Below are positions 45,988 to 55,170 of a stretch of DNA of 64,000 nt, piece by piece. A program made the position numbers and the translations under genes. The stretch covers positions 62,001 through 126,000 of the forward strand of contig NZ_RHLK01000003.1 of assembly GCF_009757775.1 (NCBI RefSeq). Reading direction: 5' to 3'. The stretch's first letter is position 1, and each line of letters starts with the position of its first letter. The notes beneath the pieces were generated by a model, which had not been told where the DNA came from, ran no database searches, and saw nothing but the letters and a program-made list of their open reading frames with translations. This stretch comes from Paenibacillus lutrae (GTDB taxonomy: Bacteria > Bacillota > Bacilli > Paenibacillales > NBRC-103111).

Positions 45988-46344
45988 CTACAGCTCCCTT
46001 CGCTCTTGCTGCCGCATTTCTTTCATACGGTTATCCGAGCGGTAAATGTAACTTAAAACTTCTGCGACCAGCTGATACAGTTCGGCCGGAATTTCCTGGT
46101 CTATTTCCAGCTTGGACAATACCTCGACCAGAGAGGCGTCTTCCTGGACAGGGATACCGTTTTCTTTTGCTTTATCTACAATCGCCTCGGCAACTTTCCC
46201 TTTCCCCTTGGCTATAACCGACGGTGCTTTCTGCTCACTTGGAGCATACCTCAGGGCTACCGCTTTTCGGATTGCTTTACCCTCGTTTTGATTGCCGGGA
46301 ACCGCAGGTTTGCCTGACGGGTCCCTATCCTCTGATAACGTCAT
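45988..46344 (-). CDS. ylqH: FlhB C-terminal-domain paralogue (YlqH type)
   Basis: 118 residues resembling only the cytoplasmic C-terminal part of FlhB: KAVALRYAPSEQKAPSVIAK aligns with the segment after the NPTH cleavage site, and IPVQEDASLVEVLSKLEIDQ plus IPAELYQLVAEVLSYIYRSD with the rest. The membrane domain and the NPTH motif are absent. B. subtilis has the same small gene (ylqH) at this spot; similar FlhB-C proteins can partly replace FlhB's C-domain. It overlaps the ylqG-like gene by four bases. Confidence 0.9.
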   Translation of the reverse strand: MTLSEDRDPSGKPAVPGNQNEGKAIRKAVALRYAPSEQKAPSVIAKGKGKVAEAIVDKAKENGIPVQEDASLVEVLSKLEIDQEIPAELYQLVAEVLSYIYRSDNRMKEMRQQERREL

Positions 46345-48512
46345 ATACGAAAATCAACTCCCTGGTACGGTACACTTGGTGCTATGGTGTCGATCATCGT
46401 ACGGCTTAACGGTAAAGAATTCGCAGAATCTTTCTTGGCAGCCGTATCAGGAAAAGGAGAAGCTTTCAATGATAGGAACTGATACCCTAATTTGCCCAGT
46501 GCCTCGCCAACTTCCTCCCTTGAATTATTGAGCAGCTCACCTATAAAAGGCATATCGTTAAACACTTGCAAGCTTACAATCCTGTTCATTACCTGAACAT
46601 CTACAAGCGTACTTCCCAGTGATTTCATATCAAGATCAAATAAGAGGCGGCAATTCTCCGCATCAAGCTCGCCACGCTTACCTTTGCGCGACTGTATGTG
46701 GATAGCTGCCGTAGGCTGACCCTCCGCATTCAAAAGCGGCACGAACAGCGTCATGTGAGTGAACATACCGCTTTTGTCCTGCGACATCAGAAGCTGCTGC
46801 CCGGTTATGTGCTGCACCGCCTGCTGGACAGAATCCCGCAGCGATGCAGGGAGCCCGTCCGCAGTAGACAGCTGCAGAAGCAGGCTTTTGAGCGTCTCTG
46901 CCGCTTCGGGCTTCCAAGCGGCAAGCGGCATATCGCCTGCCGCCCGCGCTCCTCCCGGCAGCCCGGCTCCGGCAGCCGCCTGAGATCCGCCAAGCTGCTT
47001 AAGCAGCCGGCTCTCATGATCTACGCCGACTGCGCGCAGCAATTCGCGCACCCATCCGTTGTCAGTGGCAGCAGCCTGGCTGCCACTAATTGGCTGCGCG
47101 CTGCGGGCCGGCCCCGCTTCCGCCGGAGCTGTGCCGGCAGGCGCGGCAGAAGCGCCCCCTGCGGGGTTCCTGCCAGGCGCCTCCGCGCCAGTGCCGCTGG
47201 CAGCCTGCTGCGCCTGGACGGCGCCAGGGGCGGCGCCGGGGCCTGGCGCCTGGCCGCCACGGGCAGCAGATGCCGAGCCTGCGCCAAGCGCTGCCGGCGG
47301 GGTGCTCCCCTGTCCTGCGCCTGAGGCAGGCAGCGCGCTTGCCGTGTTGCTGCCCTGCGCAGCACCAGCGGCTGTCCCTGCTGCGCCAGTAGAACTGCCG
47401 GCGTGCACAGCCGCCTGTGCCGGCTGCCCTGCGGCAGCGGGACCAGAAGACTGGCCGCTTGCGCGGGCTGCAGGACCCTGCCCAGGGGCACCTGACCCCT
47501 GGGGCAGTGTACCGGCTCCCGGACCCGGGCCAGGGCCGCCGGTACCAGCAGCGGACCCGCCGAGCTGCACCTGCGCGTTTGCCGCTCCGCCTCCATGCGC
47601 GGCTCCGGAAGCTGTCCCGGCGGCGGGGATGGTGCCGCCAGCCGGAGAGCCCCCTTGTGCCGGCTGTCCTGTGCCAGCAGAGACAACTGCTTGACCGCCA
47701 GTACTTGCCGGAGCCTGACCGCTCATGTTTGCCGCTCCCTGGCCCAGTAGAGCGGCTCCCGGGCCAGGGGCAGCGCTTCCTGCAGCCTGTCCGCCTGCAC
47801 CGCTTCCTGCGGAAGCATTCTTCCCTGCTGCGCTGCCGGCTGTTTGCTCTAACGTTCGCAGAACATCGCCCAGCTGCCGGAGCAGTTTATCCGCAGAGCC
47901 GCCGGAGGCTTCTCCCATTCCTTTGTTCAAGGCGCTTTGGATAGCCTGCGACAAGTCTTTGAGAGTATCCCCGAAGGGTTTGCCGAATAAAGTCTGATGA
48001 AGGGCGCTAACCGTGTCCGTCGTCATAGGCAGCCCCTTGGAAAGAGCGACGCCTATTGTTTGCAGCCATTGTTCCGGCTTTGCGGATGCAGGCATCCGGC
48101 TGATGATATCTTGGATCGGAGCTGCTGATTCCTTCGTGAGAGGCAGACCATTTTGGCGCATGAGCTGCACAAGTTCCCGGTTCACTGGTGTATCTTTTAA
48201 ACCCGTTTGCCGCAGCATTTGTCCCAGCTCTTCATCCGTTACAGGTACAGCAGCAGCTGCCGCAGGCTTAAGAACGATCTGCCCGCCGGGACTTTCTGGC
48301 TGAACCTGAAGCCATGCAGTCTGACCCTGTGACATCTGGGCTTCTAATTTTACACGGACCTGAACGCCGTCTATCGACATCTGGGCTTCCTGATTATCAT
48401 ATACTTGGAGGACAACGCCTTTCACGACCTGTCCTGGTTTTAACTCGAGAGCTTTAGGCTCTGCCGCACGCACATTCCCGGCCAAACCCCGGATCATTCC
48501 GCTGATATTCAT
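46341..48512 (-). CDS. ylqG: FliK-like protein with giant Gly/Ala/Pro linker (YlqG-like)
   Basis: 723 residues. The N-terminal domain (1-90) has LELKPGQVVKGVVLQVYDNQ and looks like a small beta domain. A helical part (90-220) follows, then about 260 residues (225-486) of Gly/Ala/Pro/Gln/Ser-rich sequence, and a C-terminal FliK-like domain (about 487-690: LFVPLLNAEGQPTAAIHIQS, CRLLFDLDMKSLGSTLVDVQ). Position and coupling with the FlhB-C paralogue match B. subtilis ylqG-ylqH. A second hook-length or export-related FliK/FlhB pair is plausible but unproven. Confidence 0.8.
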   Translation of the reverse strand: MNISGMIRGLAGNVRAAEPKALELKPGQVVKGVVLQVYDNQEAQMSIDGVQVRVKLEAQMSQGQTAWLQVQPESPGGQIVLKPAAAAAVPVTDEELGQMLRQTGLKDTPVNRELVQLMRQNGLPLTKESAAPIQDIISRMPASAKPEQWLQTIGVALSKGLPMTTDTVSALHQTLFGKPFGDTLKDLSQAIQSALNKGMGEASGGSADKLLRQLGDVLRTLEQTAGSAAGKNASAGSGAGGQAAGSAAPGPGAALLGQGAANMSGQAPASTGGQAVVSAGTGQPAQGGSPAGGTIPAAGTASGAAHGGGAANAQVQLGGSAAGTGGPGPGPGAGTLPQGSGAPGQGPAARASGQSSGPAAAGQPAQAAVHAGSSTGAAGTAAGAAQGSNTASALPASGAGQGSTPPAALGAGSASAARGGQAPGPGAAPGAVQAQQAASGTGAEAPGRNPAGGASAAPAGTAPAEAGPARSAQPISGSQAAATDNGWVRELLRAVGVDHESRLLKQLGGSQAAAGAGLPGGARAAGDMPLAAWKPEAAETLKSLLLQLSTADGLPASLRDSVQQAVQHITGQQLLMSQDKSGMFTHMTLFVPLLNAEGQPTAAIHIQSRKGKRGELDAENCRLLFDLDMKSLGSTLVDVQVMNRIVSLQVFNDMPFIGELLNNSREEVGEALGKLGYQFLSLKASPFPDTAAKKDSANSLPLSRTMIDTIAPSVPYQGVDFRI

Positions 48513-48566
48513 GCCGACCGCCTCCGTTTACACGTTCTTTTATGTATATATCGGCTGGAGCCCCTT

Positions 48567-49175
48567 TTAAAATAACTCCTGCTGCACCAGCATGACATTG
48601 CGGATAAACAATTTGCGGTGCAAATGGGTAGGCCCGTACTCGATCAGCATTTCACGATGTTGTTTAGTCGCATACCCTTTGTGCCTCGCAATCCCGTACT
48701 CCGGATACAGCATGTCCCACTCCTGGCACATCCGGTCCCGGGTTACTTTTGCAATAATGGATGCCGCCGCGATCGTTTGACTTACAGCATCCCCGTGAAT
48801 TAGGGGCATTTGAGGTATGGATGTATCTATATTTTCAGCATCTACCAGTATAAAATCAGGATCGGGAGTCAGCTGCCTGACGGCAGTCCGCATCGCAAGC
48901 CTGGATGCCTGCTTTATATTGATTTCGTTAATGGTTGGCACATCAATGATACCGATGCCTACCGAAATGGCTTCATTCATAATAACCGTGTATAGTTCTT
49001 CACGCTTTTTCTCAGACAATTTCTTCGAATCATTGACCCCTTCGAGAATAAGTCCTTTAGGCAGTATAACGGCAGCAGCCACGACGTCACCAAACAAGCA
49101 GCCGCGTCCGACTTCATCAACGCCAGCGACATGCTCGAAGCCCTGCTGCCACAAATGTGTTTCTTCCTGAAGCAT
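48567..49175 (-). CDS. rnhB: Ribonuclease HII
   Basis: 202 residues. GVDEVGRGCLFGDVVAAAVI holds the first catalytic DE(V)GRG motif; DSKKLSEKKREELY, LVDAENIDT and ASIIAKVTRDRMCQEWD follow. It removes ribonucleotides from DNA and RNA/DNA hybrids. The ATG at 49175 is ten bases after GGGAGGGG; a longer reading starts inside the putative promoter. Confidence 0.96.
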   Translation of the reverse strand: MLQEETHLWQQGFEHVAGVDEVGRGCLFGDVVAAAVILPKGLILEGVNDSKKLSEKKREELYTVIMNEAISVGIGIIDVPTINEINIKQASRLAMRTAVRQLTPDPDFILVDAENIDTSIPQMPLIHGDAVSQTIAAASIIAKVTRDRMCQEWDMLYPEYGIARHKGYATKQHREMLIEYGPTHLHRKLFIRNVMLVQQELF

Positions 49176-49200
49176 GTTCTGTATTCCCCTCCCGCTCTCC

Positions 49201-49206
49201 ATTATA
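49201..49206 (-). promoter_or_regulatory. -10 element upstream of rnhB
   Basis: TATAAT on the minus strand sits about 26 bases before the rnhB ATG; the -35 region is weak. With the terminator at 49320-49372 just upstream, this would start a new transcript for rnhB-ylqG-ylqH-yraN. Confidence 0.4.
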
Positions 49207-49319
49207 ACGGAAGAACTAACTTTATCCCATGAAAACCGTCTAAAGAAACCTGCTCTTTCTCATAAAAAACATTTCCATCCGGGCTTTTTTGTACCGTTCC
49301 TGCTCCTTTGGACAAAAAC

Positions 49320-49372
49320 AAAAAACGTGATGCCTTATTCACTTGTACTAGTGAATACTAGACATCACATTT
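49320..49372 (-). terminator. Terminator after rbgA
   Basis: On the minus strand GTGATG/CATCAC and ATTCACT/AGTGAAT form an interrupted stem with a short loop, followed by GTTTTTTGTTTTTG. It lies about 45 bases after the rbgA stop. Confidence 0.85.
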
Positions 49373-49417
49373 TCGAAAAAAATATTTACTTACTCAATAA
49401 GGTAAGCGCAGCCTACC

Positions 49418-50287
49418 TCAATATTCCGGCGGTACTTCCAGACTGACACGTCCCAGTTTGCCGGAACGAAGTTCACGCAGGAACAGCAGGGAGGTTTTAT
49501 CCAAGTCCACACGTCCCCCGCTTACGATACAGCCGCGTTTACGTCCGATCGTCTCCATGACCTCGATCACTTCATTCGGATTCTCTGTATCCTCCGGCAG
49601 GTCTCCAATGCCGAAACGGTCCATTAGACGCTCTCCGTAGTAATCGATCATATAACGGATCGTATGAAAGGCGATATCGTCCAGATGAAGAATCTCTTCT
49701 TTAATCGCTCCGGTAGCAGCCAGTTTCATCCCGACATTCTGATCGTCAAATTTAGGCCACAGAATACCGGGTGTATCCAGCAAATCCATATCTGTTCCGA
49801 ATTTAATCCACTGCTGCCCCTTCGTAACACCCGGCTTATCACCTGTGTTCGCGATTTTACGTCCAGCCAGTTGATTAATCAATGTAGATTTCCCAACATT
49901 CGGGATTCCAACAATCAGCGCCCGTATTGCCCGGGGATTGATCCCTTTACGAAGCTGGGCTTCGATCTTGTGGCTCAATAGCTCCTTGCAGCGGGGCAAA
50001 ATTTCTTTAATTCCCGTTCCTGTTGACGCGTCCATCGGCAGCGCCTTCAGACCTTGATCCGCAAAATATTGCACCCATTCCGCTGTAATAGCCGGATCGG
50101 CCAAATCTGCTTTATTAAGCAGAACCAGTCGCGGCTTGCCTTGAAGGATGTCATCCACCATGGGATTCCGGCTCGATAAAGGAATGCGGGCATCGAGCAA
50201 TTCGATCGCGACATCAATCAATTTGAGCTTATCTTCGATCTGTCTTCTTGCCCGGGTCATATGACCGGGGAACCACTGTATCGTCAT
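49418..50287 (-). CDS. rbgA: Ribosome biogenesis GTPase RbgA (YlqF)
   Basis: RbgA assists late assembly of the 50S subunit. 289 residues with circularly permuted GTPase motifs: G4 LLNKADLAD comes first, then G1 [16 protein letters not shown] and G3 [10 protein letters not shown]; the N-terminus is [20 protein letters not shown]. An ANTAR-like C-terminal domain follows. It lies between signal peptidase I and rnhB as in B. subtilis. Confidence 0.97.
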   Translation of the reverse strand: MTIQWFPGHMTRARRQIEDKLKLIDVAIELLDARIPLSSRNPMVDDILQGKPRLVLLNKADLADPAITAEWVQYFADQGLKALPMDASTGTGIKEILPRCKELLSHKIEAQLRKGINPRAIRALIVGIPNVGKSTLINQLAGRKIANTGDKPGVTKGQQWIKFGTDMDLLDTPGILWPKFDDQNVGMKLAATGAIKEEILHLDDIAFHTIRYMIDYYGERLMDRFGIGDLPEDTENPNEVIEVMETIGRKRGCIVSGGRVDLDKTSLLFLRELRSGKLGRVSLEVPPEY

Positions 50288-50323
50288 CTTATCACCTCTG
50301 TATACAAAACGAGCACTTCTTCA

Positions 50324-50956
50324 TCAGAAGTGCACGAAACCTGCTTTATTGATGGGCCAGAACACTAAGTCTGCCCGCCCGATAATTTTATCATAAGGAA
50401 CGAATCCCACTTCTGAGAAACGGCTGTCTTTACTGTCGGAACGGTTATCTCCCATTACGAATACGGAGTCAGCCGGTACTTTCACTTCTGTACCCGGGTC
50501 CGCCCCCAGCTCTGGGAAGTTTCTTCTATTATAAGCATGCCCTTCTTTCAGAGCATTATCAATCGCTTCTTTAAGATAAGGCTCGTCTATGGCCTCATTA
50601 TTAACGAAGACTTTGTCTCCATTCACCCGAATCGTTTCACCGGGAAGCGCTACAATCCGCTTGATATAATCTATCCCTTCAGGGGCGCGGAGGACAATGA
50701 CTTCTCCACGTTTCGGTTCACTGAACTTGTATGTAACTTTGTTGACAATTAACCGCTCGCCTGTGTGAAAGTTAGGTTCCATCGAAGGGCCTTCGACGAT
50801 AAACGGAGCAAATAACAGCCAACGAATCACAAACACAAGAACGGCTGCAATAAGCAAAGCCTTCGCCCATTCCCATATTTCTTTCTTGACCGGGCTGGTA
50901 GTTTGGACCGTTTGGCTTCCTGCTTCAGCCACCGGCTCCCGCTCTTTTCTCTCCAT
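50324..50956 (-). CDS. lepB: Signal peptidase I
   Basis: 210 residues: a cytoplasmic N-terminus, one membrane helix (WAKALLIAAVLVFVIRWLLF), the catalytic Ser in VEGPSMEPNFHTGERLIVNK, the catalytic Lys in GIDYIKRIVALPGE, and the C-terminal box VFVMGDNRSDSKDSR. It removes signal peptides from secreted proteins, Sip-type (single anchor). It lies between rplS and rbgA. Confidence 0.95.
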   Translation of the reverse strand: MERKEREPVAEAGSQTVQTTSPVKKEIWEWAKALLIAAVLVFVIRWLLFAPFIVEGPSMEPNFHTGERLIVNKVTYKFSEPKRGEVIVLRAPEGIDYIKRIVALPGETIRVNGDKVFVNNEAIDEPYLKEAIDNALKEGHAYNRRNFPELGADPGTEVKVPADSVFVMGDNRSDSKDSRFSEVGFVPYDKIIGRADLVFWPINKAGFVHF

Positions 50957-51002
50957 GATCCAGACCCCATTTCCTGTTCAAATGAAATGTTTATCGGAAA
51001 AC

Positions 51003-51030
51003 TAAAAGGGGACTTGAAAACAAGCCCCCC
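51003..51030 (-). terminator. Terminator after rplS
   Basis: On the minus strand GGGGGGCTTG pairs with CAAGTCCCC around TTTT and is followed by TTTTAG, about ten bases after the rplS stop. It should limit read-through into lepB. Confidence 0.8.
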
Positions 51031-51039
51031 AGGTCTTTA

Positions 51040-51381
51040 TTAACGAATTTCTTTAATTCTAGCTTTCTTACCGCGAAGTCCGCGCAGATAGTAAAGTTTC
51101 GCACGACGAACTTTACCGCGACGAGCAACTTCAATTTTCTCAATCTTCGGAGAATGAAGCGGAAGAGTTCTTTCCACGCCAACGCCGTAAGAAATTTTAC
51201 GAACGGTAAATGTTTCGCTGATTCCGCCGCCGTGACGCTTGATCACAACACCTTCAAACAGCTGAACACGCTCACGGGATCCCTCGATAACCTTTACGTA
51301 CACTTTCAATGTATCGCCTGGGCGAAAGTTTGGAAGATCTGTACGAATTTGATCTTTGGTAATTTCCTGAATGATATTCAT
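51040..51381 (-). CDS. rplS: 50S ribosomal protein L19 (bL19)
   Basis: 113 residues, normal length. [40 protein letters not shown] and [20 protein letters not shown] are conserved. L19 lies at the 30S-50S interface. AAAGGAGTGAATC precedes the ATG. It is expressed from its own promoter and leader. Confidence 0.97.
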   Translation of the reverse strand: MNIIQEITKDQIRTDLPNFRPGDTLKVYVKVIEGSRERVQLFEGVVIKRHGGGISETFTVRKISYGVGVERTLPLHSPKIEKIEVARRGKVRRAKLYYLRGLRGKKARIKEIR

Positions 51382-51480
51382 TTAAGATTCACTCCTTTCA
51401 CAATAGGTGTTCATTCCGTCTTCTCTTAAGATGTACTCTTGCTGCATACGTAGAGGACCACCCGATTCAAACAACACAAC
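51382..51480 (-). promoter_or_regulatory. Probable L19 autoregulatory leader
   Basis: The rplS transcript leader (about 95 bases) contains GGGTGGTCCTCTACG, ATGCAGCAAGAGTACATC and GAAGACGGAATGAACACC just before the ribosome binding site. From memory this resembles the Firmicutes L19 leader family, where L19 represses its own synthesis. The assignment needs a covariance-model search. Confidence 0.5.
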
Positions 51481-51487
51481 ATTGGAT

Positions 51488-51516
51488 AGTTTACCATATA
51501 CCCAGAAGAAACACAA
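51488..51516 (-). promoter_or_regulatory. SigA promoter for rplS
   Basis: TTGTGT and TAAACT on the minus strand with a 17-base spacer containing TATATGG before the -10. It directly precedes the proposed L19 leader. The 234-base gap after trmD (51382-51615) also has a GC-rich hairpin GAACCCG/CGGGTTC at about 51566-51600 without a T-run. Confidence 0.65.
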
Positions 51517-51615
51517 CTAAAATCCCGACTTTCTAGAGAAATGCCGATAATTTTGAAAGCTCCACCTGAACCCGAAGCCCCTAGAGCTTTAAGCCGGGTT
51601 CCAAGAACTTCTCCA

Positions 51616-52428
51616 TTACTCCTTGCGGCTCTCTTCCAGCCTTTTTTCCTTGAGCCAGCGCTTTTCCTTATCTGTTAGCTCCACCCTGTCCAGAAGCTCA
51701 GGGCGGCGCTTGTAGGTACGATAAAGAGACTGCATGCGCCTCCACTCAGTAATGTTGGCATGGTGCCCCGAGACGAGCACATCCGGCACCGTCCAGCCCC
51801 TGAATTCCACAGGGCGGGTATAGTGCGGATATTCGAGCAGTCCCGTGCTGAAGGAGTCGGTTACGGCGGACTGTTCATTGCCAAGTACCCCTGGCAGCAG
51901 ACGCACGACGCTGTCTATGACGACCATAGCCGGCAGTTCTCCCCCGGTAAGAACATAGTCGCCGATTGACAACTCATCCGTTACTAGAAACTCACGGATA
52001 CGCTCGTCATAGCCCTCATAATGCCCGCAGATGAAGATCAGGTGATCTTCTTTCGCCAGCTCCTCTGCCTTTTTCTGCGTAAAGGTTTCTCCTTGGGGAC
52101 ACATCAGAATAACCCGCGGCTTTCCGCTTCCTGGTCCTGCAGCAGGATGAGGAACGTTTGGTCCGGCAGCGGGGTCCGCATCCGCCACATGACCATCAGC
52201 CGGCAGAATGGACTCTACAGCCGCAAAGATGGGATCTGGCTTCAGCACCATCCCGCCGCCGCCGCCGTACGGATAATCATCCACCGTATTATGCTTGTTG
52301 GTCGCAAAATCCCGAAAGTTAACCGTGGACAAACGGACAAGACCCTTGTCCCGGGCCTTGCCCAGAATACTCGATGAAAAGACACCTTCGAACATAGCGG
52401 GAAATAAAGTCAGCACATCGATGTTCAT
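51616..52428 (-). CDS. trmD: tRNA (guanine-37-N1)-methyltransferase TrmD
   Basis: TrmD methylates G37 next to the anticodon, preventing frameshifting. 270 residues, longer than the usual 240-250. The SPOUT trefoil-knot motifs are [15 protein letters not shown] and [40 protein letters not shown] is also conserved. The extra length is an Ala/Pro/Gly/Asp-rich insertion at residues 76-103. It overlaps rimM by four bases. Confidence 0.96.
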   Translation of the reverse strand: MNIDVLTLFPAMFEGVFSSSILGKARDKGLVRLSTVNFRDFATNKHNTVDDYPYGGGGGMVLKPDPIFAAVESILPADGHVADADPAAGPNVPHPAAGPGSGKPRVILMCPQGETFTQKKAEELAKEDHLIFICGHYEGYDERIREFLVTDELSIGDYVLTGGELPAMVVIDSVVRLLPGVLGNEQSAVTDSFSTGLLEYPHYTRPVEFRGWTVPDVLVSGHHANITEWRRMQSLYRTYKRRPELLDRVELTDKEKRWLKEKRLEESRKE

Positions 52429-52946
52429 AAGTCGAGAAGTCCCTCCAGCAGATGCACGGTCACTATCTTGTCCTTCACATTGACATCCAGCACCACATCA
52501 TCTATAACTGGCAGAAGCAGCTGTTTCTTGTTCGGCCTGCCTACTACCCAGACATGGTTGGCCCCAGGGGTCAAAATCTCCTGAATGAGGCCAAGCTCTT
52601 CGCCCTCTTCCGTAACAACACGGCATCCGATAATCTCATGATAGTAATATTCATCATCTTCCAGGTCGTCCAGATAACGTTCTTCCACTTTCAAAAGAGA
52701 ACCTTTAAGAGATTCAACCTCGTTTATATTAGCAAACTCTTTGAACTGTACGATATACATATTTTTATGCAGGCGCGATGTTTTCACTGTCACCGGAATG
52801 TGCTTTCCTTTGGCGTCCTCAATAATAAGCTTGCTTCCATCCGCATATCGCTGCTCCGGAAAATCCGTATGGGGCACGATTTTAAGTTCACCGCGCAAGC
52901 CGTGGGTGTTAACGATCGTTCCAACCGTATACAATTTATCGCTCAT
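52425..52946 (-). CDS. rimM: 16S rRNA processing protein RimM
   Basis: 173 residues: a beta-barrel N domain ([20 protein letters not shown]) and a PRC-barrel C domain ([48 protein letters not shown]). It helps mature the 30S head. The ATG at 52946 follows GGAGGTGG; a reading from 52979 adds unrelated residues. B. subtilis ylqD, normally between khpA and rimM, is missing. Confidence 0.95.
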   Translation of the reverse strand: MSDKLYTVGTIVNTHGLRGELKIVPHTDFPEQRYADGSKLIIEDAKGKHIPVTVKTSRLHKNMYIVQFKEFANINEVESLKGSLLKVEERYLDDLEDDEYYYHEIIGCRVVTEEGEELGLIQEILTPGANHVWVVGRPNKKQLLLPVIDDVVLDVNVKDKIVTVHLLEGLLDL

Positions 52947-52994
52947 CTTTATATGTTTCCACCTCCGTACTGATTTCAAACCCTTGCATCTATT

Positions 52995-53040
52995 AAAAAC
53001 AGGTGCTCACAGACTCGTTTCTGTTCACCTCAACGAGCTC
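52995..53040 (-). promoter_or_regulatory. Possible terminator/antiterminator attenuator in the rimM leader
   Basis: On the minus strand AGGTG and ACAGA pair with CACCT and TCTGT, followed by GTTTTTAATA: an intrinsic terminator about 50 bases before rimM. Just 5' of it CTCGTT can pair instead with AACGAG, which lies in the terminator loop, enclosing the terminator's left arm. The two folds compete, which is the layout of an attenuator. No T-box motif is seen. Confidence 0.4.
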
Positions 53041-53092
53041 TGCCTCATTCCTGTAAAGACCATTTCTCAAGAAACCGGTTACCGGCCAAGAT

Positions 53093-53126
53093 GAAAGAAA
53101 AAGGCTAGGAATGATCCCAACCTTTT
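53093..53126 (-). terminator. Terminator after khpA
   Basis: On the minus strand AAAAGGTTGGGA pairs imperfectly with TTCCTAGCCTTTTT, followed by CTTTC, a few bases after the khpA stop. Confidence 0.7.
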
Positions 53127-53129
53127 CCT

Positions 53130-53360
53130 CTATGACATTATTTCTACCGTAACACGTTTGCTTTCCTTCACTGCTGCCGACGTGACGACTGTGCGAAGAG
53201 CTTTGGCAATACGTCCCTGTTTGCCGATAACTTTACCAACATCTTCGGGATGAACCGACAGCTCGTAAACGATGCTGCTCTCGCCTTCCACTGCATTCAC
53301 ACGCACGTCTTCCGGATGATCCACGAGTGCCTTAGCGATAACGGTAATGACCTCTTTCAT
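53130..53360 (-). CDS. khpA: KH-domain RNA-binding protein KhpA (YlqC)
   Basis: 76 residues, a single KH domain with the GxxG loop in DVGKVIGKQGRIAKALRTVV. KhpA acts with KhpB in RNA binding linked to cell elongation in streptococci. It follows rpsP by 24 bases, the universal Firmicutes arrangement. Confidence 0.95.
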   Translation of the reverse strand: MKEVITVIAKALVDHPEDVRVNAVEGESSIVYELSVHPEDVGKVIGKQGRIAKALRTVVTSAAVKESKRVTVEIMS

Positions 53361-53384
53361 AAAGACCTCCGAAAATGAGCAGGA

Positions 53385-53657
53385 TTACTTCTTCAGCTTA
53401 AGCTCGTGATGCTTAGTCATAAGACCTGCTTTGCTGAACAGGGAACGAACGGTATCAGACGCTTGCGCGCCGTTTTGGAGCCATTTCAGTGCTTTTTCCT
53501 CGTCGATTTTAACGACTGCAGGTTGAGCAACCGGGTTATAGTAACCGATCTCCTCGATAAAACGTCCGTCACGCGGAGAGCGGGAATCGGAAACAACTAC
53601 ACGATAAAAAGGAGCTTTGTGAGCACCCATACGCTTCAAACGAATGCGAACTGCCAT
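53385..53657 (-). CDS. rpsP: 30S ribosomal protein S16 (bS16)
   Basis: 90 residues. [39 protein letters not shown] and [20 protein letters not shown] are diagnostic. GGAGGTGATAGTTC precedes the ATG. It lies between ffh and khpA. Confidence 0.97.
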   Translation of the reverse strand: MAVRIRLKRMGAHKAPFYRVVVSDSRSPRDGRFIEEIGYYNPVAQPAVVKIDEEKALKWLQNGAQASDTVRSLFSKAGLMTKHHELKLKK

Positions 53658-53732
53658 GAACTATCACCTCCATCATAGAATAAACAAATGTGTGCCGCCA
53701 ATAACGGACACTTATATGTGGATCCCGCCGGT

Positions 53733-55094
53733 TTAGCCGAACGGGAACTTAAAACCTTTACCCATTTTCTTCATCTTATTCATTGCTTTGGGATTCATCA
53801 TACCCGAGAACTGCTTCATCATCTTGCGCATATCATCAAACTGCTTGATGAGCCGGTTCACATCCTGCACAGAATTCCCGCTCCCTAAAGCAATGCGTTT
53901 ACGACGGCTGGCGTTAATGATCTCAGGCTTGCGCTTCTCTTCCTTCGTCATCGCCTTGACGATCGCTTCGACGCGTCCCATCTGCTTATCGTCTACCTTC
54001 ACATCTTTGATGCCTTTCATCTTGCCGGCACCCGGAAGCATATCCAGCAGCTGGTCCAGCGGACCGAGCTTCTTGACCTGGTCCATCTGCTCAAGGAAGT
54101 CCTCGAATGTGAACTCCGCATTGCGCATTTTGCGTTCCATTTCTTTGGCCTTGTCCGTATCGATACCGGCCTGCGCTTTCTCGATTAGGGTGAGCATGTC
54201 CCCCATTCCGAGAATCCGTGAAGCCATCCGCTCCGGATAGAAAGGTTCAAGCGCGTCCATCTTTTCGCCCATTGCGGCGAATTTAATCGGACAGCCTGTA
54301 ACCGCTTTGACTGACAGAGCCGCGCCGCCGCGCGTATCGCCATCGAGCTTCGTCAGAACGACGCCCGTCAGCTCAAGCTGCTTATGGAAGCTTTCCGCGA
54401 CATTGACCGCGTCTTGACCCGTCATCGCGTCAACTACGAGCAGTGTCTCATGCGGTCCCACTGCTGCGCGTACCTGTTGGAGCTCTTCCATCAGCGTTTC
54501 GTCAATGTGCAGCCGACCTGCCGTATCGACAATAACATAATCGTTATTGTTGTCTTTGGCATGCTGGAGACCATTCTTAGCAATCTCCACCGGGCTTACT
54601 TGATCTCCCATAGAGAAAACCGGAACTTTGAGCTGTTCACCCAGAACCTGCAGCTGCTTAATCGCAGCGGGACGGTAAACGTCACATGCTACAAGCAAAG
54701 GTCTGTGATTCTGCTTCTGAAGCATTTTGGCCAATTTCCCGGACGAAGTTGTTTTACCTGCGCCCTGAAGACCGACCATCATAATAACCGTAGGCGGTTT
54801 GTTCGCTTTGGCCAGCTTCGTGTGTGTTCCGCCCATCAGCTCGGTCAATTCTTTGTTCACAATATCAATGACGACCATGCCGGGGGTGAAGCTTTTCATT
54901 ACGTCTTGTCCGATTGCGCGTTCTTTAACTTTGGCAATGAATTCCTTCACGACCTTGAAGTTAACATCCGCCTCAAGCAAGGCAAGCCGCACTTCGCGAA
55001 GCGCTTCGCTGACATCCTCTTCCGTCAGTTTGCCTTTGCCTCTCAGCCTGTCGAAAACACCCTGGAGCCTGTTGCTCAAACCTTCAAATGCCAC
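53733..55094 (-). CDS. ffh: Signal recognition particle GTPase Ffh
   Basis: 453 residues: N domain, G domain with P-loop MVGLQGAGKTTSSGKLA, DVYRPAAIKQL, DTAGRLHIDE and TKLDGDTRGGAALS, and a Met-rich M domain with the RNA/signal-binding helix (INASRRKRIALGSGNSVQDV) ending MKKMGKGFKFPFG. It targets nascent membrane and secreted proteins to FtsY. The start is GTG after AAAGGAGG. Confidence 0.97.
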   Translation of the reverse strand: MAFEGLSNRLQGVFDRLRGKGKLTEEDVSEALREVRLALLEADVNFKVVKEFIAKVKERAIGQDVMKSFTPGMVVIDIVNKELTELMGGTHTKLAKANKPPTVIMMVGLQGAGKTTSSGKLAKMLQKQNHRPLLVACDVYRPAAIKQLQVLGEQLKVPVFSMGDQVSPVEIAKNGLQHAKDNNNDYVIVDTAGRLHIDETLMEELQQVRAAVGPHETLLVVDAMTGQDAVNVAESFHKQLELTGVVLTKLDGDTRGGAALSVKAVTGCPIKFAAMGEKMDALEPFYPERMASRILGMGDMLTLIEKAQAGIDTDKAKEMERKMRNAEFTFEDFLEQMDQVKKLGPLDQLLDMLPGAGKMKGIKDVKVDDKQMGRVEAIVKAMTKEEKRKPEIINASRRKRIALGSGNSVQDVNRLIKQFDDMRKMMKQFSGMMNPKAMNKMKKMGKGFKFPFG

Positions 55095-55170
55095 GTAAAC
55101 CGCCTCCTTTCATGCCCGTCATCTATCTATATCTCTGTTCTAAACGTTCTCATTCCCACATTCACAAGGG

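Noticed and set aside
46698-47694. Several plus-strand and minus-strand open frames of 100-220 codons
   Set aside because: Shadows of the GC-rich Gly/Ala/Pro region of the YlqG-like gene; low-complexity in every frame.
52995-53040. T-box riboswitch upstream of rimM
   Set aside because: No T-box sequence or specifier-stem pattern is visible.
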